A stretch of DNA of 64,000 nucleotides, taken from assembly GCA_035048495.1 (NCBI GenBank), contig CM068547.1:21583913-21647912 (forward strand), read 5' to 3'. This stretch comes from Euptelea pleiosperma. Lineage: Eukaryota > Streptophyta > Magnoliopsida > Ranunculales > Eupteleaceae. Made by a program: the position numbers and the translations under genes. Each line of letters begins with the position of its first letter. Position 1 is the stretch's first letter. Shown piece after piece: positions 1-11,591 of the stretch. The notes under the pieces were generated by a model. That model did not search any database, was not told the DNA's origin, and worked only from the letters and a program-made list of their open reading frames with translations.

Positions 1-241
1 GAGAAGCAAAAATAAGCTAGTAAAGAAAAGTGTACGAAAGAAGAGAAACGCAAGTGAAGAGGAGAAGCCATTGTTGCACTGACTACAATGCAGTAGTACT
101 CGTTTTTTTTTTTATGGTCGTTACAACTTCCAAACTTCTAGTATTTATAGATGAAAAGCACGTGTATTGTCGCTCTCCGTCCACGTCTACCCATCTGTTA
201 ATTAATAATTGCGTGATATTGTAGCTTGGCTATTAAGCTAG

Positions 242-322
242 GCTTTAATTGCTCGGCTTGGGGTAAGAGCTTTAATTGCTCGGCTTGGGGTAAGAGCTTT
301 AATTGCTCGGCTTGGGGTAAGA
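242..322. repeat. 27-bp tandem repeat, three copies
   Basis: Three consecutive, essentially identical 27-bp units beginning GCTTTAATTGCTCGG. They are open in one frame only because 27 is divisible by three. I see no gene around them, and nothing else recognisable in 1-586. Confidence 0.9.
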
Positions 323-586
323 GCTTAGGTTTATTCTCAGACAAAAATATACCAGACAACAACTATTTTATCCTTTGCAGTTATTACCTCGTCCACCGTT
401 CATCTCTTTACTCAACGGTCAATGAGCTCAACGGTATGCTCTTTTGTCCAGTTATGGGTAGGTACAGCTTTTTCCAAATAAAAAACTTATTCCTGATGCT
501 CAATCCTGACCGTCCGTTTTGGGACAATCCTAGATGTCCAAATAATCTTTTAGGATCGCAACCTTTCTAATTAGTTGTCAACTTGG

Positions 587-882
587 TGTTATGTTATGTG
601 GAGCCTGATGGTACCTATAGCTTTACATAAAGGCCCGACACCACATTTTCATATTTTTACATAGAGATATGGAAACTTAGCTTTGTCTTGGGGTTATATA
701 TACCTCGGTTGATCTGAGACTGAGTATCCATTGTATTGTGTGTGTTTCTTTTTCTTACCTGCATAGTGGAATCGGTGTGGATCCATGGACGTACATCAAT
801 CTAGAGGGAACCACGTAAATCTCTGTGTTGTGGTTGTTTGCATCTTTGTCTTTTGTTTGTTTATTATTCTTTCTTCCCAACA
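587..882 (+). mobile_element. possible Ty1/copia solo LTR (boundaries uncertain)
   Basis: The stretch starts TGTTATG and ends CCCAACA. It contains a TATATATA box near 706, then a transcription-start-like region and a T/G-rich tail with ACGTAAATCTCTGTG and repeated TTTGTTT, an organisation typical of short plant copia LTRs. No matching target-site duplication was found, so the boundaries are a guess and it could be another kind of LTR fragment. Confidence 0.35.
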
Positions 883-969
883 CATGAAAGTATTTTTACC
901 ATCACCATTGTCAAAACATTTTGATCAAGTTTTAATTTTCTACACCCATTGAGAAAGTGTTTCAGGTTA

Positions 970-1070
970 AGTATTTCACACACAATTAGGAAGGTGTTTT
1001 AGATTAGAAAAGTGTTCTACACTTATTAGGAAAGTGTTTTGGATTAGAAAAGTATTTTAAACTTAGGCCC
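970..1070. repeat. short degenerate direct repeats
   Basis: About two diverged copies of a ~50-bp unit containing TTAGGAAAGTGTTTTGGATT. Between 883 and 1240 I otherwise see only A/T-rich sequence. A phrase at 1072 (GGCCCTGCTTGGTATT) resembles termini of plant hAT-type MITEs, but no partner end was found. Confidence 0.5.
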
Positions 1071-1239
1071 TGCTTGGTATTGCCGCAAATATTGCAATAT
1101 GTTTTTTGCATTTCTAGGTGCTTGGTTGCACCCCCACCATTTTTTACCTAAGTAAGACCATATTTTTTATGATTTGAGCTGCTAATGTTTGCAGTCAAAA
1201 ATGGCTGCAAATATTCACTTTTTGGCGAGCTTAATTCCT

Positions 1240-1399
1240 TTTTTTTTGCCCCTGGATGGAGAGTAAAATTTCGCTCACTGCCTATGATGACTGCCCACAA
1301 TATGAGCCACATGGTACACTTTTAGAAGACGCTAACTGTATGGATGTTTGGTCAACACTTAGAAATCACTAATCAGGTTGATTTTTGATTTGTCGGTCC
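1240..1399. mobile_element. hairpin MITE copy 1, left part
   Basis: Left arm (CACAATATGAGCCACATGG) and central part of a MITE-like family found six times in the window. The right arm resumes at 4606 after the inserted block at 1400-4605. Other copies read straight through the same point, so this was one element later split. No protein is encoded. The family forms a long hairpin because the arms are imperfect inverted repeats. Confidence 0.7.
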
Positions 1400-2857
1400 T
1401 GTAGTACCCTGGACCCTCGATCGGGGGTAAATTCGGAAATTTTTGTGAAGTTTGAAACTTGTGCCTTTTTCAAAAAAATAAAATTTTATGTTACGAACTT
1501 GTGTTATTATTTCGTTAAACTTAGAAACTTGAGTCAAAAAAAAAACCTTATGTCATGCAAGACCCTACACCTAAGACAACTCAACATTTCAAATTACTCG
1601 AATATAACTCACTGTCACTTCTCTGCTAACGAACTTAATTGAATAAGATCATAAAGAATAAAACCAGTGGAAACCCCAACAACACTGATCACTAAACCAA
1701 CAAGAATAAATTTATTATGTTAGTCTAGCGCAAGTACAAACCTAGGACACCTCTCGACACCAACTGCAAAAGAATGATATGATCGTTACATAAATCGTAG
1801 AGCACTTTAACGAACTGATGAGTAGTCCATAATGACCACATGGTTACGCGCAAGGCCCACACACGTGAGTTACTCAACAGAGAGATACATTGTGGCACTC
1901 CTAGGAAATCTAGGATTTGGAGCACACACATTGTTATACACACCATACATCGTATAACCTTTTATTCACCGGAGTTACCGTATGAGGAAATGAACGCATC
2001 CACAATCGTATGAGACCAGCCACCATATGGGATACCGTAGTGGGCATGCAAATAATTTAATAGAACAATATGTGGACCCCACTGACCTAAACGGTCTCAA
2101 CCTTCGTACAAAGAGTAGTACCCACGAAAATAAATTATATTATAATACTAGTATGGCGCCTTGGACGTTCCACACATAACATATAGAATATGTGAGAAAT
2201 TAGGAACTAACTAAGAAAATGAGAGATAAAATCTCAACTTACCAAGAAAAGCACTCTAGGGATTACCACTTTAGTAAGATTCCACCAATAGATGAACAAA
2301 CTAGGAAACCCTCATGAGAGAATTAACTAAGAAATGTGCTGACCGTAGATTTTTCCTAACACTCCTCAACATTTATTTTCCAAGCCTAGAACTTAGAAAC
2401 TTTTGGCCTTATGACACCTAGACCCCTCCCACCAATTAAGAAGCCACTATTTTTAGACTACTAGATTTAGAAATACACACAAACTAACCTCAAGGCTATA
2501 TCATCCCATTCCTAACGGGTAGAAAAGGGAGCTGAAAGAAGAAGGAATCGAGGGAACTGAAATATAAGAAGGATAAGAAGCAGAAAAAAAACTCACACGG
2601 AGGCGTGGAAACGGGAGCGAAAGGGAGAAGACGGACAGCGAGGTCAAGCCGTAGGAACTTGTATCCATAACAGGTAGGTGTTCCTAACCATAATCGTAGC
2701 GCGAATTATTTCTTTGCTGCTAGGGTATGAGCGTGAATGCATGATTGAATGGTGATCGTTGAATGCGTATAACCTCGATATTTTGTGTGATGCAAGAACA
2801 TTGTTATGCCATGCTATTGAATCCTATGTATATAAAACTATGGTTGGTCCGATATTA

Positions 2858-2923
2858 CTACCCTTGGTGGGACTACCCTTGGTGGGACTACTACCCTTGG
2901 TGGGATTGCTACCCTTGGTGGGA
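2858..2923. repeat. 15-18 bp minisatellite CTACCCTTGGTGGGA
   Basis: Four head-to-tail copies of CTACCCTTGGTGGGA with small length changes, inside the 3.2-kb insertion. Confidence 0.9.
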
Positions 2924-4290
2924 ACGAGGAAGAAAATCGTTATGTTATGTACTTGTTTGATTGACATGTTGATCGGTTGTGCTGGAAAATATTTGTGCTG
3001 CTATGCTACATATCATGAACAGTGCGGAATGCATTCTCTCTACTATTATTGTTCGGAACCCATATGTTGTTACTGGGCCTCGGCTCACGGTTTCGTATCG
3101 ACTCATATTTTCAGATTTTGCCGAGCAAATGGGGGAAGTCGAGATGACGGAGGACGAGAATATCGAATATGGCGAATTCACGAAGGACGTATGACCCATA
3201 CCATGAATGATATTGCAACTTATTTAGACTTGTGGTTGTTTTTATTTTAGTGCATGGAATACTATTGTTAAGCCTCAAAAATATTGATGCCCCAATGATG
3301 TGTTGACATTATTTCACATGGGGAAGCACTATTATTAAATACAAATGAATCTCTCTATTTGTTGGATATATTTTTTTATGATGGTGGAATGCTCTAAGTC
3401 ACTTGACGGACTGAATGTTTCATACAAAGAAACAGTGTATGGTCATGAGAAATCTTTCCGGCCATGGATCCACAAATCCAAATATGGAGTGGGAACCCAA
3501 GGAATGGATGATGGAGTTATGATATGCATATCTGGATATTTCAATGTCGACATTCGTCGCTGATTCGGGAATGAGGAGAGAATCATCCCCGAGTAAGTCT
3601 GAATGTTTAGTGTGTGCGTGCGAATGTTTTCCCGGGCACGTGCATCATGTATGAAGGAAAAATATCTGAATTGAAATCGATCCCGACAATCGTATACGTG
3701 GACTGGACTCCCTATAGAACCAGTGAAACAAGGATAACGCTTGGACCTTGGATTGTAGTACATCTAAGTCATTCGCGATAGAGTGATTGGGTAGATTGGA
3801 GACCATGTCTTCCCTTTACGTTGTGTTATAAGCTGACTTAACAACCTGTTAATTGGAAGTGTTGGGAAGACGATGGGCAGCATGAGGACTGACATTCCCT
3901 CTAGGATCATTTCACACCAGTGACCTATGTCCTCTATTACATCATAGTGACTAGGAGTGTTTGCTACCTGAACTTTGGGATGCACTGATCTTAGACTAGT
4001 TTGCTCAAAGCATTGGACAGATTGGTGACTAATGCCTCCACTTGTCATACACCATGATGAATTGTTCTTAATCTTACTTAGGTTGCTGAGAAGTTGAATG
4101 TTACGATTGGATATACCCAATAGGTGGGGTATCATGACAGAATCTTAAACTATTTCATCTGATTGTGAGACATACAGATCTTGGACGGTGTAACTGAGGT
4201 TGGGTTGTACTTATGTTAGAATGAATCGTCCAGAAGTGGAGAACCATTCCACCCATCCCTTGGCCACTTCGTTATGATCTGTAGTAGACT

Positions 4291-4292
<2 letters not shown>

Positions 4293-4333
<41 letters not shown>
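4293..4333. repeat. (AT)n microsatellite
   Basis: About 20 uninterrupted AT dinucleotides inside the 3.2-kb insertion. Confidence 0.98.
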
Positions 4334-4335
<2 letters not shown>

Positions 4336-4605
4336 TAGAAAGGGAGAAAATACTCGAACGTATGGACCATAGATCTTGTGTTGTTATCATAGAGGGGATT
4401 TTAGACACTATCAAACGATCACTGATTGCTTTGTGAATTTCAGCATGTACATCGGATTTGAGCTTTACACTTAGTTGGATCCATGTTTCTTTTCCTTGTC
4501 CTTGAAATAATTTATTTTATTTTTTTTATCATGACCAAATATGGATATGGGTCGGTCCTTATGAAACGGGCCGGGTCCTAACATCTAAAAATTTGGGTTG
4601 TGACA

Positions 4606-4690
4606 ACTTAGGGATTGGCCAAACATCCATGTGATCAGCATCCTCCACAAATGTGCCACGTGGCTCATATTGTTGATGTAGAAGAAGTAA
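4606..4690. mobile_element. hairpin MITE copy 1, right arm
   Basis: Continues the MITE broken at 1399: ACTTAGGGATTGGCC, then CAAACATCCATGTG and GTGCCACGTGGCTCATATTG, the inverted counterpart of the left arm near 1295-1320. Confidence 0.7.
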
Positions 4691-4739
4691 CATATTCTTT
4701 CATGGGGCTTTGGGATCATCAAAAGCTCAAACGGTACTA

Positions 4740-5240
4740 AAGGGACACAACGGGTATTAACGGACTTGTTGATGAAAATGTGACATAACGGGTGTTAACG
4801 GAATTGTCAACGGTGTCAGAACCATACAAGGCCGAAGCTCTTGAAAGTAAATGACGAGATAAGCAATAGTCACAATGTCGTCATGATGTATGCTGTTTTT
4901 CGGCCAAATTCCATCGTTTAGTGGGTGAAAACGATAGTTTTGCTATTTTAGGATTTATTTTAGCAATCGATTGTGACATGTTTTTAGGCGCTAGTATTAT
5001 CAGTTTTCATGTTTAGCTAGATTTTGTCATTTTTAGTAATTTTTCTTTTTTGCTTATTTTCGTTTTACATTAAATAGGTTGTAAGCCGAAAGGCAAAGAC
5101 AGTTTTTATCAATAAGATTTTGTGATTTAGCTCCTTTGAGAGTTCTTCTCTGTTTGGTGGATTTCAAGCCTTGAGATATTGACGTTGGTCATATCTCTTT
5201 ATTGTTTCACGCTGCATCAATTGTGGGCAGTTATGGGGTA
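4740..5240. other. unassigned, possible LTR fragment
   Basis: No coding sequence. The stretch around 5085-5220 (TTATCAATAAGATTTTG, then TTCTCTGTTTGGTGG and GCTGCATCA) resembles the R/U5 part of a plant LTR followed by its end, but I could not pair it with another copy or a primer-binding site. Confidence 0.25.
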
Positions 5241-5249
5241 GTTATTGTG

Positions 5250-5910
5250 GAGGGTTAGCAAAGTTTTACTCCTAGATGGACATCCATGATAAGTTAACAA
5301 GGGTTAACTCAAAAAAATAAACTGAAATGAGAGAAAGGTAGAGAATCGTCCCAAAGTGGAAATTGATCCAAGAAAAGGAATAGTTTATATTGGCTTTTAT
5401 TTTCACGGTGGAATAGCATAGTGTTGGAGATGCTCTTACAAACCACAACTCAGCCTGATTAGTGATATATAAGTGTTGCATCTTTGTACCTCAAACACTG
5501 CTCAAATTCCCACGGTTGAGATCAGCCCATGAAAATAAGTCCAATCCCATAGTGGACTTACAAACCACAAATCAGCCTGATTAGTGATTTATAAGTGTTG
5601 CATCTGTGTACCTCAAATTCCCACAATTGAGATCAGCCCATGAAAATAAGTCCAATCCCATGGTGGATTTACAAACCACAAATCAGGATTAGTGATTTAA
5701 TAAGTGTTGCATCTTTGTACCTCAAATACTACTCAAATTCCCACGGTTGAGATCAGCCCATGAAAATAAGTCCAATCCGAAGCCTATAAATCACTAATCA
5801 GGCTGATTTTTGGTTTGTAGGTCCACCATGGGATAGGACAAACATCCATATGGTCCAAGTCCTGTAACAGTGTGCCACGTAGCTTATATTGTGTCCCTGT
5901 CATTTTATCT
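5250..5910. mobile_element. hairpin MITE copy 2 with internal triplication
   Basis: The right arm is clear at 5790-5910 (AATCAGGCTGATTTTTGG, then ACAAACATCCATATGG and GTGTGCCACGTAGC). The left part is expanded by the three ~115-bp tandem copies listed next. Outer ends are approximate. Confidence 0.6.
5435..5780. repeat. ~115-bp tandem triplication within a MITE
   Basis: Three consecutive copies at 5435-5556, 5557-5667 and 5668-5780. Each runs from TTACAAACCACAA through TCAGCCTGATTAGTGAT to ATAAGTCCAATCC. The second and third have small internal deletions. Confidence 0.9.
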
Positions 5911-6427
5911 GTCATTTTAGATCTGTCAACGGAGCCCGACCCATGCCTTAAATGGCTGACTGATTTCACCTGAGAACACATTTTTGAAACCCATTTTGGT
6001 GTACTCATATAGAAGATGAATCAATGGTTGATTTTTGGTGAATCAATGACTGATTTTAGTGGATACAAACCGTAAGGATGTGTGATAATCAAGTAAAGCT
6101 CAACACCATTTATCAGCACCTTTTCTAAGGAAGCTTGCATGTTTACAAAATGTTGGAACCCATGATTAATAACAAAGAACTGCTTGCATTAAGGTTCATC
6201 ATTATGGAATACAAAATAAGGATAAGTTTATACTTGCCTTTCTATTCTTGTGTATCTTTTTAGATTCATCATTAGCCTACTTATTTTACGTTTCTTTTAT
6301 TCTCGTGTATCTTGTTTATTTTCATCATTGGGTTTTGTTCTCCTATTCTCATGTTTCTTTCCATATGTTTTATTTTTATTTTGATAAGTATGTGTCTTTC
6401 CATATGGTTGCATTTTCATGCAATCAG
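5911..6427. other. unassigned, probably intronic DNA of CACTA A
   Basis: A/T-rich with no reading frame that resembles a protein. The part next to 6427 ends in a polypyrimidine stretch and CAATCAG, which reads as a splice acceptor for the exon that follows. The 5' part and 5' end of CACTA A were not found. Confidence 0.3.
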
Positions 6428-6486
6428 CTAACATACCGCCTCCGAGCCAAAACCAGCATCAGTTCGACGACACAAATGATGATCAG
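6428..6486 (+). pseudogene. CACTA A penultimate exon fragment
   Basis: A 59-nt stretch between an acceptor (CAATCAG) and a donor (CAG|GTAC). In the phase with two leading bases it is open and encodes 19 residues, NIPPPSQNQHQFDDTNDDQ, a hydrophilic Gln/Asp-rich tail. The match in phase with the last exon at 7694 is why I read it as the C-terminal end of a CACTA-encoded protein. This is an inference from splice signals and from the related last exon in element B. Confidence 0.5.
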
Positions 6487-6538
6487 GTACATCTATATTT
6501 ATGAGATATGATTGTTGTATTTAAGTACTCAAAATAAG

Positions 6539-7605
6539 GTTTTAAGTTAAGTCAAATTTAGGACCTCGACGTCCAAATCGGGCAAACGAAGTTTGAATCT
6601 CCCAAAATTTGTTATAACACTTCTATTGTGTTGAAACAAATATGCTGGAAGAGACGGGGTAATAAACAGATGTCTAGTTAGGAATCTATAGTCAGTTATA
6701 GGTTTAAGTATTTACAAGTTTTAAGTTAAGTCAAATTTAGGACTCCGATGTTCAAATCGGGCAAACGAGGTCCGAATTTCCCAAAATCTATTACAACACT
6801 TCTATTGCGTTGAAACAAATATGTTGAAAGAGACGGGATAAAAAACAGATGTCCGGTTAGGAATCTGTAGTCAGTTATAGGTTTAAGCATTTACAAGTTT
6901 TAAGTTAAGTCAAATTTAGGACCTCGACGTCCAAATCGAGCAAACGCGGTCTGAATCTCCCAAAATTTGTTACAACACTTCTATTGTGTTGAAACAAATA
7001 TGCTGAAAGAGACGGGGTAAAAAACATATGTCCGGTTAGGAATCTGTAGTCAATTATAGGTTTAGGCATTTACAAGTTTTAAGTTAAGTCAAATTTAGGA
7101 CTCCGATACTCAAATCGGGTAAACGAGGTCCGAATCTCCCGAAACTTGTTACAACACTTCTATTGTGTTGAAACAAATATGCTGAAAGAGACGGGATAAA
7201 AAATAGATGTCCGGTTAGGAATCCGTAATCAGTTATAGGTTTAAGCATTTACAAGTTTTAAGTTAAGTCAAATTTAGGACATCGACGTCCAAATCGGGCA
7301 AATGTAGTTCAAATCTCCCGAAATTTATTATAACACTTCTATTGTGTTGAAACAAATATGCTGGAAGAGACGGGGTACAAAACAGATGTCCGGTTAGGAA
7401 TCTGTAGTCAGTTATAGGTTTAGGCATTTACAGGTTTTAAGTTAAGTCATATTTAGGACTCCGACGCCCAAATCGGACAAACGAAGTCCGAATCTCCCAA
7501 AATTTATTACAACACTAATATTATATTGAAACAAATATGCTGAAAGAGACGGGCTAAAAACAGATGTCCGGTTAGAAATCTGTAGTCAGTTAGACATTTC
7601 AAGGT
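6539..7605 (+). repeat. 179-bp tandem array, six units, CACTA A intron
   Basis: Units start at about 6539, 6718, 6897, 7076, 7255 and 7434, a period of almost exactly 179 bp. Each begins GTTTTAAGTTAAGTCAAAT and contains GTTGAAACAAATATGCTG and AGAGACGGG. Units differ by roughly 5-10% by eye. The array sits between the two exon remnants, so it fills the last intron. The same unit in reverse complement forms the array of element B. Confidence 0.93.
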
Positions 7606-7693
7606 TTTTAAGTTTAACTTTAATTCTTTATTTCATTTACACTGAATCGTAACATTTTATATATTAATTATTTTACTTTTATTTATTTTGCAG

Positions 7694-7711
7694 GGCTTAG
7701 ATGCTGATTGA
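7694..7711 (+). pseudogene. CACTA A terminal coding exon
   Basis: After TTTATTTTGCAG, a clear splice acceptor, six codons GLDAD and a stop. Elements B and C carry an equivalent short exon after the same acceptor (DPTDY-stop in B). The shared position and acidic character support a very short last coding exon. Confidence 0.5.
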
Positions 7712-7949
7712 TCATGTCTTCTACTCTTCCAGATTGATTTTTCAAATTTTTATAACATTGTTAAATTTGAAACGGTCAATATTGTAGAAATTTAATTATT
7801 TAAGATATTGAATTTTTTATTTTCTTTATATTTTGATTTGATTAAATAGACATGGAATAGGGAAATGCGGTATTATATACATTACAGGTACAAGTACAAC
7901 AAATTATGCAAAAAAATTAAAAAAAGATTTTATACTATCAAACCTTTTA

Positions 7950-8332
7950 GCGATGGCCGGTGACCATTGCTATAACATGTATGTAGCGACAGCCAGAACA
8001 CTGACCCTCATTATGTATGACCTATAGCGACGGTTGGCTTAGCTGACCCTCGCTATATATATCTTATAGCGACGGGGAAATGTTCTGGCCGTCGCTACAT
8101 ACATGTTATAGCGACGGTCACCGGCCGTCGCTAAAAGGTTTGTTAGTATAACACAAATTGAGATACACTGACGGGCATTTTTGAGGTGGCCATCGGTAAT
8201 ACCTTTTACCGACGAAATTTATAGCGACGGGTAGCGACGGTCGTCCTGGCCGTCGGTATAACATATAGCGACGAATGTTTACCCTATACCGACGGTCGAC
8301 GGCCGTCGCTGAAAGTCTTTTTTCCTGTAGTG
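7950..8332. repeat. CACTA A subterminal repeats and terminal inverted repeat
   Basis: Dense direct and inverted copies of TAGCGACGG/CCGTCGCTA followed by the 13-bp terminal repeat. In the family such short subterminal repeats are bound by the element's TNPA-like protein. Confidence 0.8.
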
Positions 8333-8575
8333 CGTGGAAAACTATTAGAGGCTACTAACCATATGGATGTTTAGAACATCCCTAGATGGACTTACATAAC
8401 CAAAATCGGCCTGATCATAATGCTTGAAATCTATGGTTGCAAATAAACCATGGAAAAGACTTTGATCCAAATGGATAGAAATTAATAGTTCATATGAAGT
8501 TTTTGGTACATAGGTCCATCTAGGGACGGGTCAAACATCCATACGGTCAGTGATCTCTAAACCTGTTTAAGTGCA
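8333..8575. mobile_element. hairpin MITE copy 3
   Basis: Left arm ACTATTAGAGGCTACTAACC and right arm GGTCAAACATCCATACGG, with the central loop ATGGTTGCAAATAAACCAT. Truncated at its left end by CACTA A. Confidence 0.65.
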
Positions 8576-9424
8576 TTGGAATTGGATCTAATTACCTAAC
8601 TCAAAGGCTAAAGTTCCTTTTGTCCCCAAATCTATTGTTAATGTGAAAAACACGCTTTCTACAAACTAATGGGTATTCAATACCCAATGAAAACTTGGGT
8701 ACTTATTTGTCGATCGGTAGTTCTCATAGAGGGGTGTCAATGGATCGGGTTGCCCTGAGGATCTAATTTGACAACATCGGATCTGGACCTTGAAATTTTG
8801 ATCCGATAAGACGTATCGAATTGGTTATGAATCAACCTTGATTTGATTTGATAATGATTTGATCCAATATAATTAATAAAACATATTATATTATATTATA
8901 AATAATGTTGTCTATGATATTATTTTGCATATATATATATACTACTTGTTAATGGACGAAGGCTTTTCTTGCATGCCTCACACTAAACTTTAATATTTCA
9001 AAAATACCCTTGATTTGCTTGTTTTGTGTTCTTTAAACTATTCACATAGAAGGGGCTTTTCGGTGTTTTTGGTATCAAAGCACAAGTCGCCTTTGCGAGC
9101 AAACATCACAACCTCAGCTCATTTAATGCTACTCATCTCTTATTAAAAATTCTTTATTCCTAACATGACCCTCAAATTTCTTAAATTGACAAACATTGCT
9201 ACTTTCATTTTTGAACTTCTTTACTTTATATGGATGGTTTGGTCATTCAACAATTTCACATTAGGGAATTTTTAGTCGCAACCCACTAATTGTGAGGGCA
9301 CCACGAATTGTGAGGGCAGCCAAACTAAACATTCATTAAACAATTTTAATATTTATTTTTTTGTAATAAATCCAACGAGTACATTGACAAATAATATGTG
9401 CTTTTTTTTAAAGTAGAACTTTGA
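8576..9424. other. unassigned A/T-rich intergenic DNA
   Basis: No coding sequence and no clear element ends. It contains a short AT-rich tract near 8880-8940. GAATTGTGAGGGCA is repeated about 9287-9315. Confidence 0.3.
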
Positions 9425-9735
9425 TGACAGCACGCAATATGAGCCACGTGGCACACTCTTAGAGGACTTTGACCTTATTGATATTTTTCTAGTCCTTAGG
9501 TGGACCTACAAACAAAAATTCAGCTTGATTAGTGATTTTAAACCTTTGGATCTTTATACCTCAAATAATGGTCATCATAATGCTCAAATTTCCACAGTTA
9601 AAATCAAACCCATGAAAATAACTCAAATCCAACACCTAGAAATCACTAATCAGGCTGATTTTTGGTTTGTAGATCCACTTGGGGATTGGGCAATCATCCA
9701 TATGGTCAGAGTCTTCTAAGAGTGTGCCACGTGGG
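9425..9735. mobile_element. hairpin MITE copy 4 (best preserved)
   Basis: About 310 bp. The left arm GCAATATGAGCCACGTGG is the inverse of the right arm around GTGTGCCACGTGGG. AAAAATTCAGCTTGATTAG in the left half pairs with AATCAGGCTGATTTTTGG in the right. No coding capacity. Confidence 0.75.
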
Positions 9736-9984
9736 TCCCTGAATGCTTGCATGAAGTTGCACGTGGTGTCTGGAGTCAAACATGTGGAAAGCATTTTCGT
9801 ACACTAAGCAAATTAATTGAAGAACAATTCGTGGGGTGCTTTCAATGGATCCGGGTACCCTTACAATTCGTGGAGTGCCCCTAAAATTTTTCTTCAACTC
9901 AATTGATTTATTGAATGCCCACGTGCACTAAACTCTGCCCAAGAAAAAACTCGATGATGATGTCCATCGTCAAAGTTGATGACG

Positions 9985-10290
9985 GACCCTCATTGTGAGC
10001 CACATGGCACACTATTGGAGGCTACTAACCGTATGGATGTTTGCCCATCCCTAGATGGACTTACATAAAAAAACCGGCGTGATTAGTGATTTCTAACGAC
10101 CTTTGAATCGGAGCACCTCCAATACTACTAGAAATCCATGGTTAACAATAAACCATGAAAGCGACTCTAGAGTCTGCCATGTGTAGAAATTACTCTGGTA
10201 GCTAGATCCAACTAGCTAGGGATGGGCCAAACATCTATACAGTCAGTGGTCTCTTAGAGTCTGCCATGTGTAAGGTGCTACCGTGCGTAA
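9985..10290. mobile_element. hairpin MITE copy 5
   Basis: Left arm GTGAGCCACATGGCACAC, right arm TCTGCCATGTGTAAGG, central loop with ATGGTTAACAATAAACCAT. CTCTTAGAGTCTGCCATGTG is partly duplicated in the right half. Confidence 0.7.
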
Positions 10291-11110
10291 CGTGCACTCG
10301 TGCATTGCACATGGTGTCCCCGGCCCCCTAGTATTATTAATGAACTATATGATACCAATGAATTGTGTGTTGATAATATTTTGTTATTTGACTTCAGAAT
10401 TTAAAGATAGAAATTTCAGAATTTGCAAATTCTATATTCAAGTTAAATTTAACAGGTTTACTACCAATCCCGATCAGATCTGAAGACGGTTCATTGTGTA
10501 ATGGGACTCAGAAGTCAAAACTGACGTGTATGAAACAGTCCGGTTCTGGGTATACCGTAACTGAACTGGACCCGACCCTATGATACCCATAAAGTTAATG
10601 TGGGTATGTATTAACCCGTTTTAAGAGGATGTTAGAAATCGATATATTGGAAGGAGCATTAATACAGTTAGCCAAGCCGATTTAATCACAACAGCCGTAA
10701 TAGGAACAAGATCAGTATGCACTTATTAGAAGCCAAGCTGAGTGACGCAAGCAAGCTTTGCATGGCTTGGAAAATCTTCCCCCTCATTCAGCAATTATTT
10801 AAAGAGAAAGGAACTTTGTCGGCAAAGTGGGTCCTACTTTTGTTGATTGAACGTAGCTTTGTCTTTCATTATCATAATAATAAAGAAAACCTTCCACGAA
10901 TCCAGCCGTTGATAGTGGTTATTAGTCGTTAAATTCCCCCAAATTTCGCGATTTTATTACACCTTCTTTTCAATCATCCCTGTATCAACGGCCTGAATAC
11001 TATAATACTTGTTTAATACCATGAGCTGAATATCCATATAATTTTCTATTTTGATTATTATAACTTGTCAACTGTAATTAATATATAGTCTATAGAGTTT
11101 TTTGGATTTA
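10291..11110. other. unassigned intergenic DNA
   Basis: I see no element ends or coding sequence. A short reading frame at 10717-10932 (71 codons) has no recognisable motif. Confidence 0.3.
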
Positions 11111-11119
11111 TTCATGTAA

Positions 11120-11440
11120 ACCCCAACGCTAGATGCTCTCCAAAAATCTAATTGAAAGGGAATGCCCACCCTCCGAATCTTTGATTTTTTTTTTTTTTTC
11201 TTTTCTGATGAACTCATGGTTACGTTTTGCGATGTTAAATCAGGGTTATATGCATTATCTAATAAATTAAAGGATTTTCTAATAAAACTAGGCATTAAAC
11301 TATTTAAATTGACGAAGCTTATATTGTTAGATCCATGCAGATTGTAAACCTAAACCTGTGGTCCAAAATAAATGTTCTATTTTTTTTATTTTTTTGGGTA
11401 GAAATGTAGAATAAGCCAATTGCAGTCAGGAAATGGCGTT
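11120..11440. repeat. direct duplication, copy 1 (~320 bp)
   Basis: Matches 12515-12840 in the same orientation. Shared phrases include GTTACGTTTTGCGATGTT, TTGACGAAGCTTA and CCTAAACCTGTGGTCC. A T-tract interrupts copy 1 near 11190. The copies differ by small indels, so the duplication is not new. Confidence 0.85.
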
Positions 11441-11591
11441 CTATCGTCCAACGGGCAAAAAATAAGCCAATTGCAGTCGGCTAACGAGTGGCACCTCCAA
11501 TGGAGAATATTTTGATGGTTTCTTCTAGCTTTGCTGTTACCTTTTCTTTTGTTTTATGTCTGGCCGCCACTAATACTCCCTTTTAGCAGGG

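Larger units (their letters stand above)
1400..4605. mobile_element. 3.2-kb insertion, LTR-like (candidate long gypsy solo LTR)
   Basis: The block begins TGTAGTACCCTGGACC and ends GGGTTGTGACA, the TG...CA form of an LTR. Long terminal repeats starting TGTRRTACCC are common in Tekay/Del-type plant gypsy elements. It interrupts a MITE exactly between GGTCC and ACTTAGGG. No coding domain is visible; short reading frames inside it resemble nothing. No 5-bp target duplication is present, which is unusual for an LTR element, so the class call is an inference. It contains a short minisatellite and an AT microsatellite, listed separately. Confidence 0.5.
6428..8332 (+). mobile_element. CACTA (En/Spm) element A, 3' part
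   Basis: The right terminus reads TTTTCCTGTAGTG (ending 8332), the inverse of CACTACAGGAAAA found at 14344 and 49992. Inside it, 7950-8320 is filled with both orientations of TAGCGACGG, the subterminal repeat array expected of CACTA elements. Upstream are two exon remnants separated by a 179-bp tandem array. Past 8332 the sequence resumes as a MITE (CGTGG, then ACTATTAGAGGC), so the element probably landed in a MITE. The 5' half with the TNP2-like transposase is not seen. Confidence 0.8.

Noticed and set aside
226..570. 114-codon frame with NCSAWGKSF repeats
   Set aside because: It only translates the 27-bp tandem repeat and shows no coding signature or neighbours.
2759..3250. 163-codon frame with PLVGL repeats
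   Set aside because: Product of the 15-18 bp minisatellite; no homology recognised and no splice context.
1400..4605. Helitron interpretation of the insertion without target duplication
   Set aside because: Ends are not TC...CTRR and the site is not A/T; no 3' hairpin at the expected place.
6539..7605. Regular direct repeats suggesting CRISPR
   Set aside because: Repeats are directly adjacent 179-bp units without unique spacers, in eukaryotic transposon DNA.
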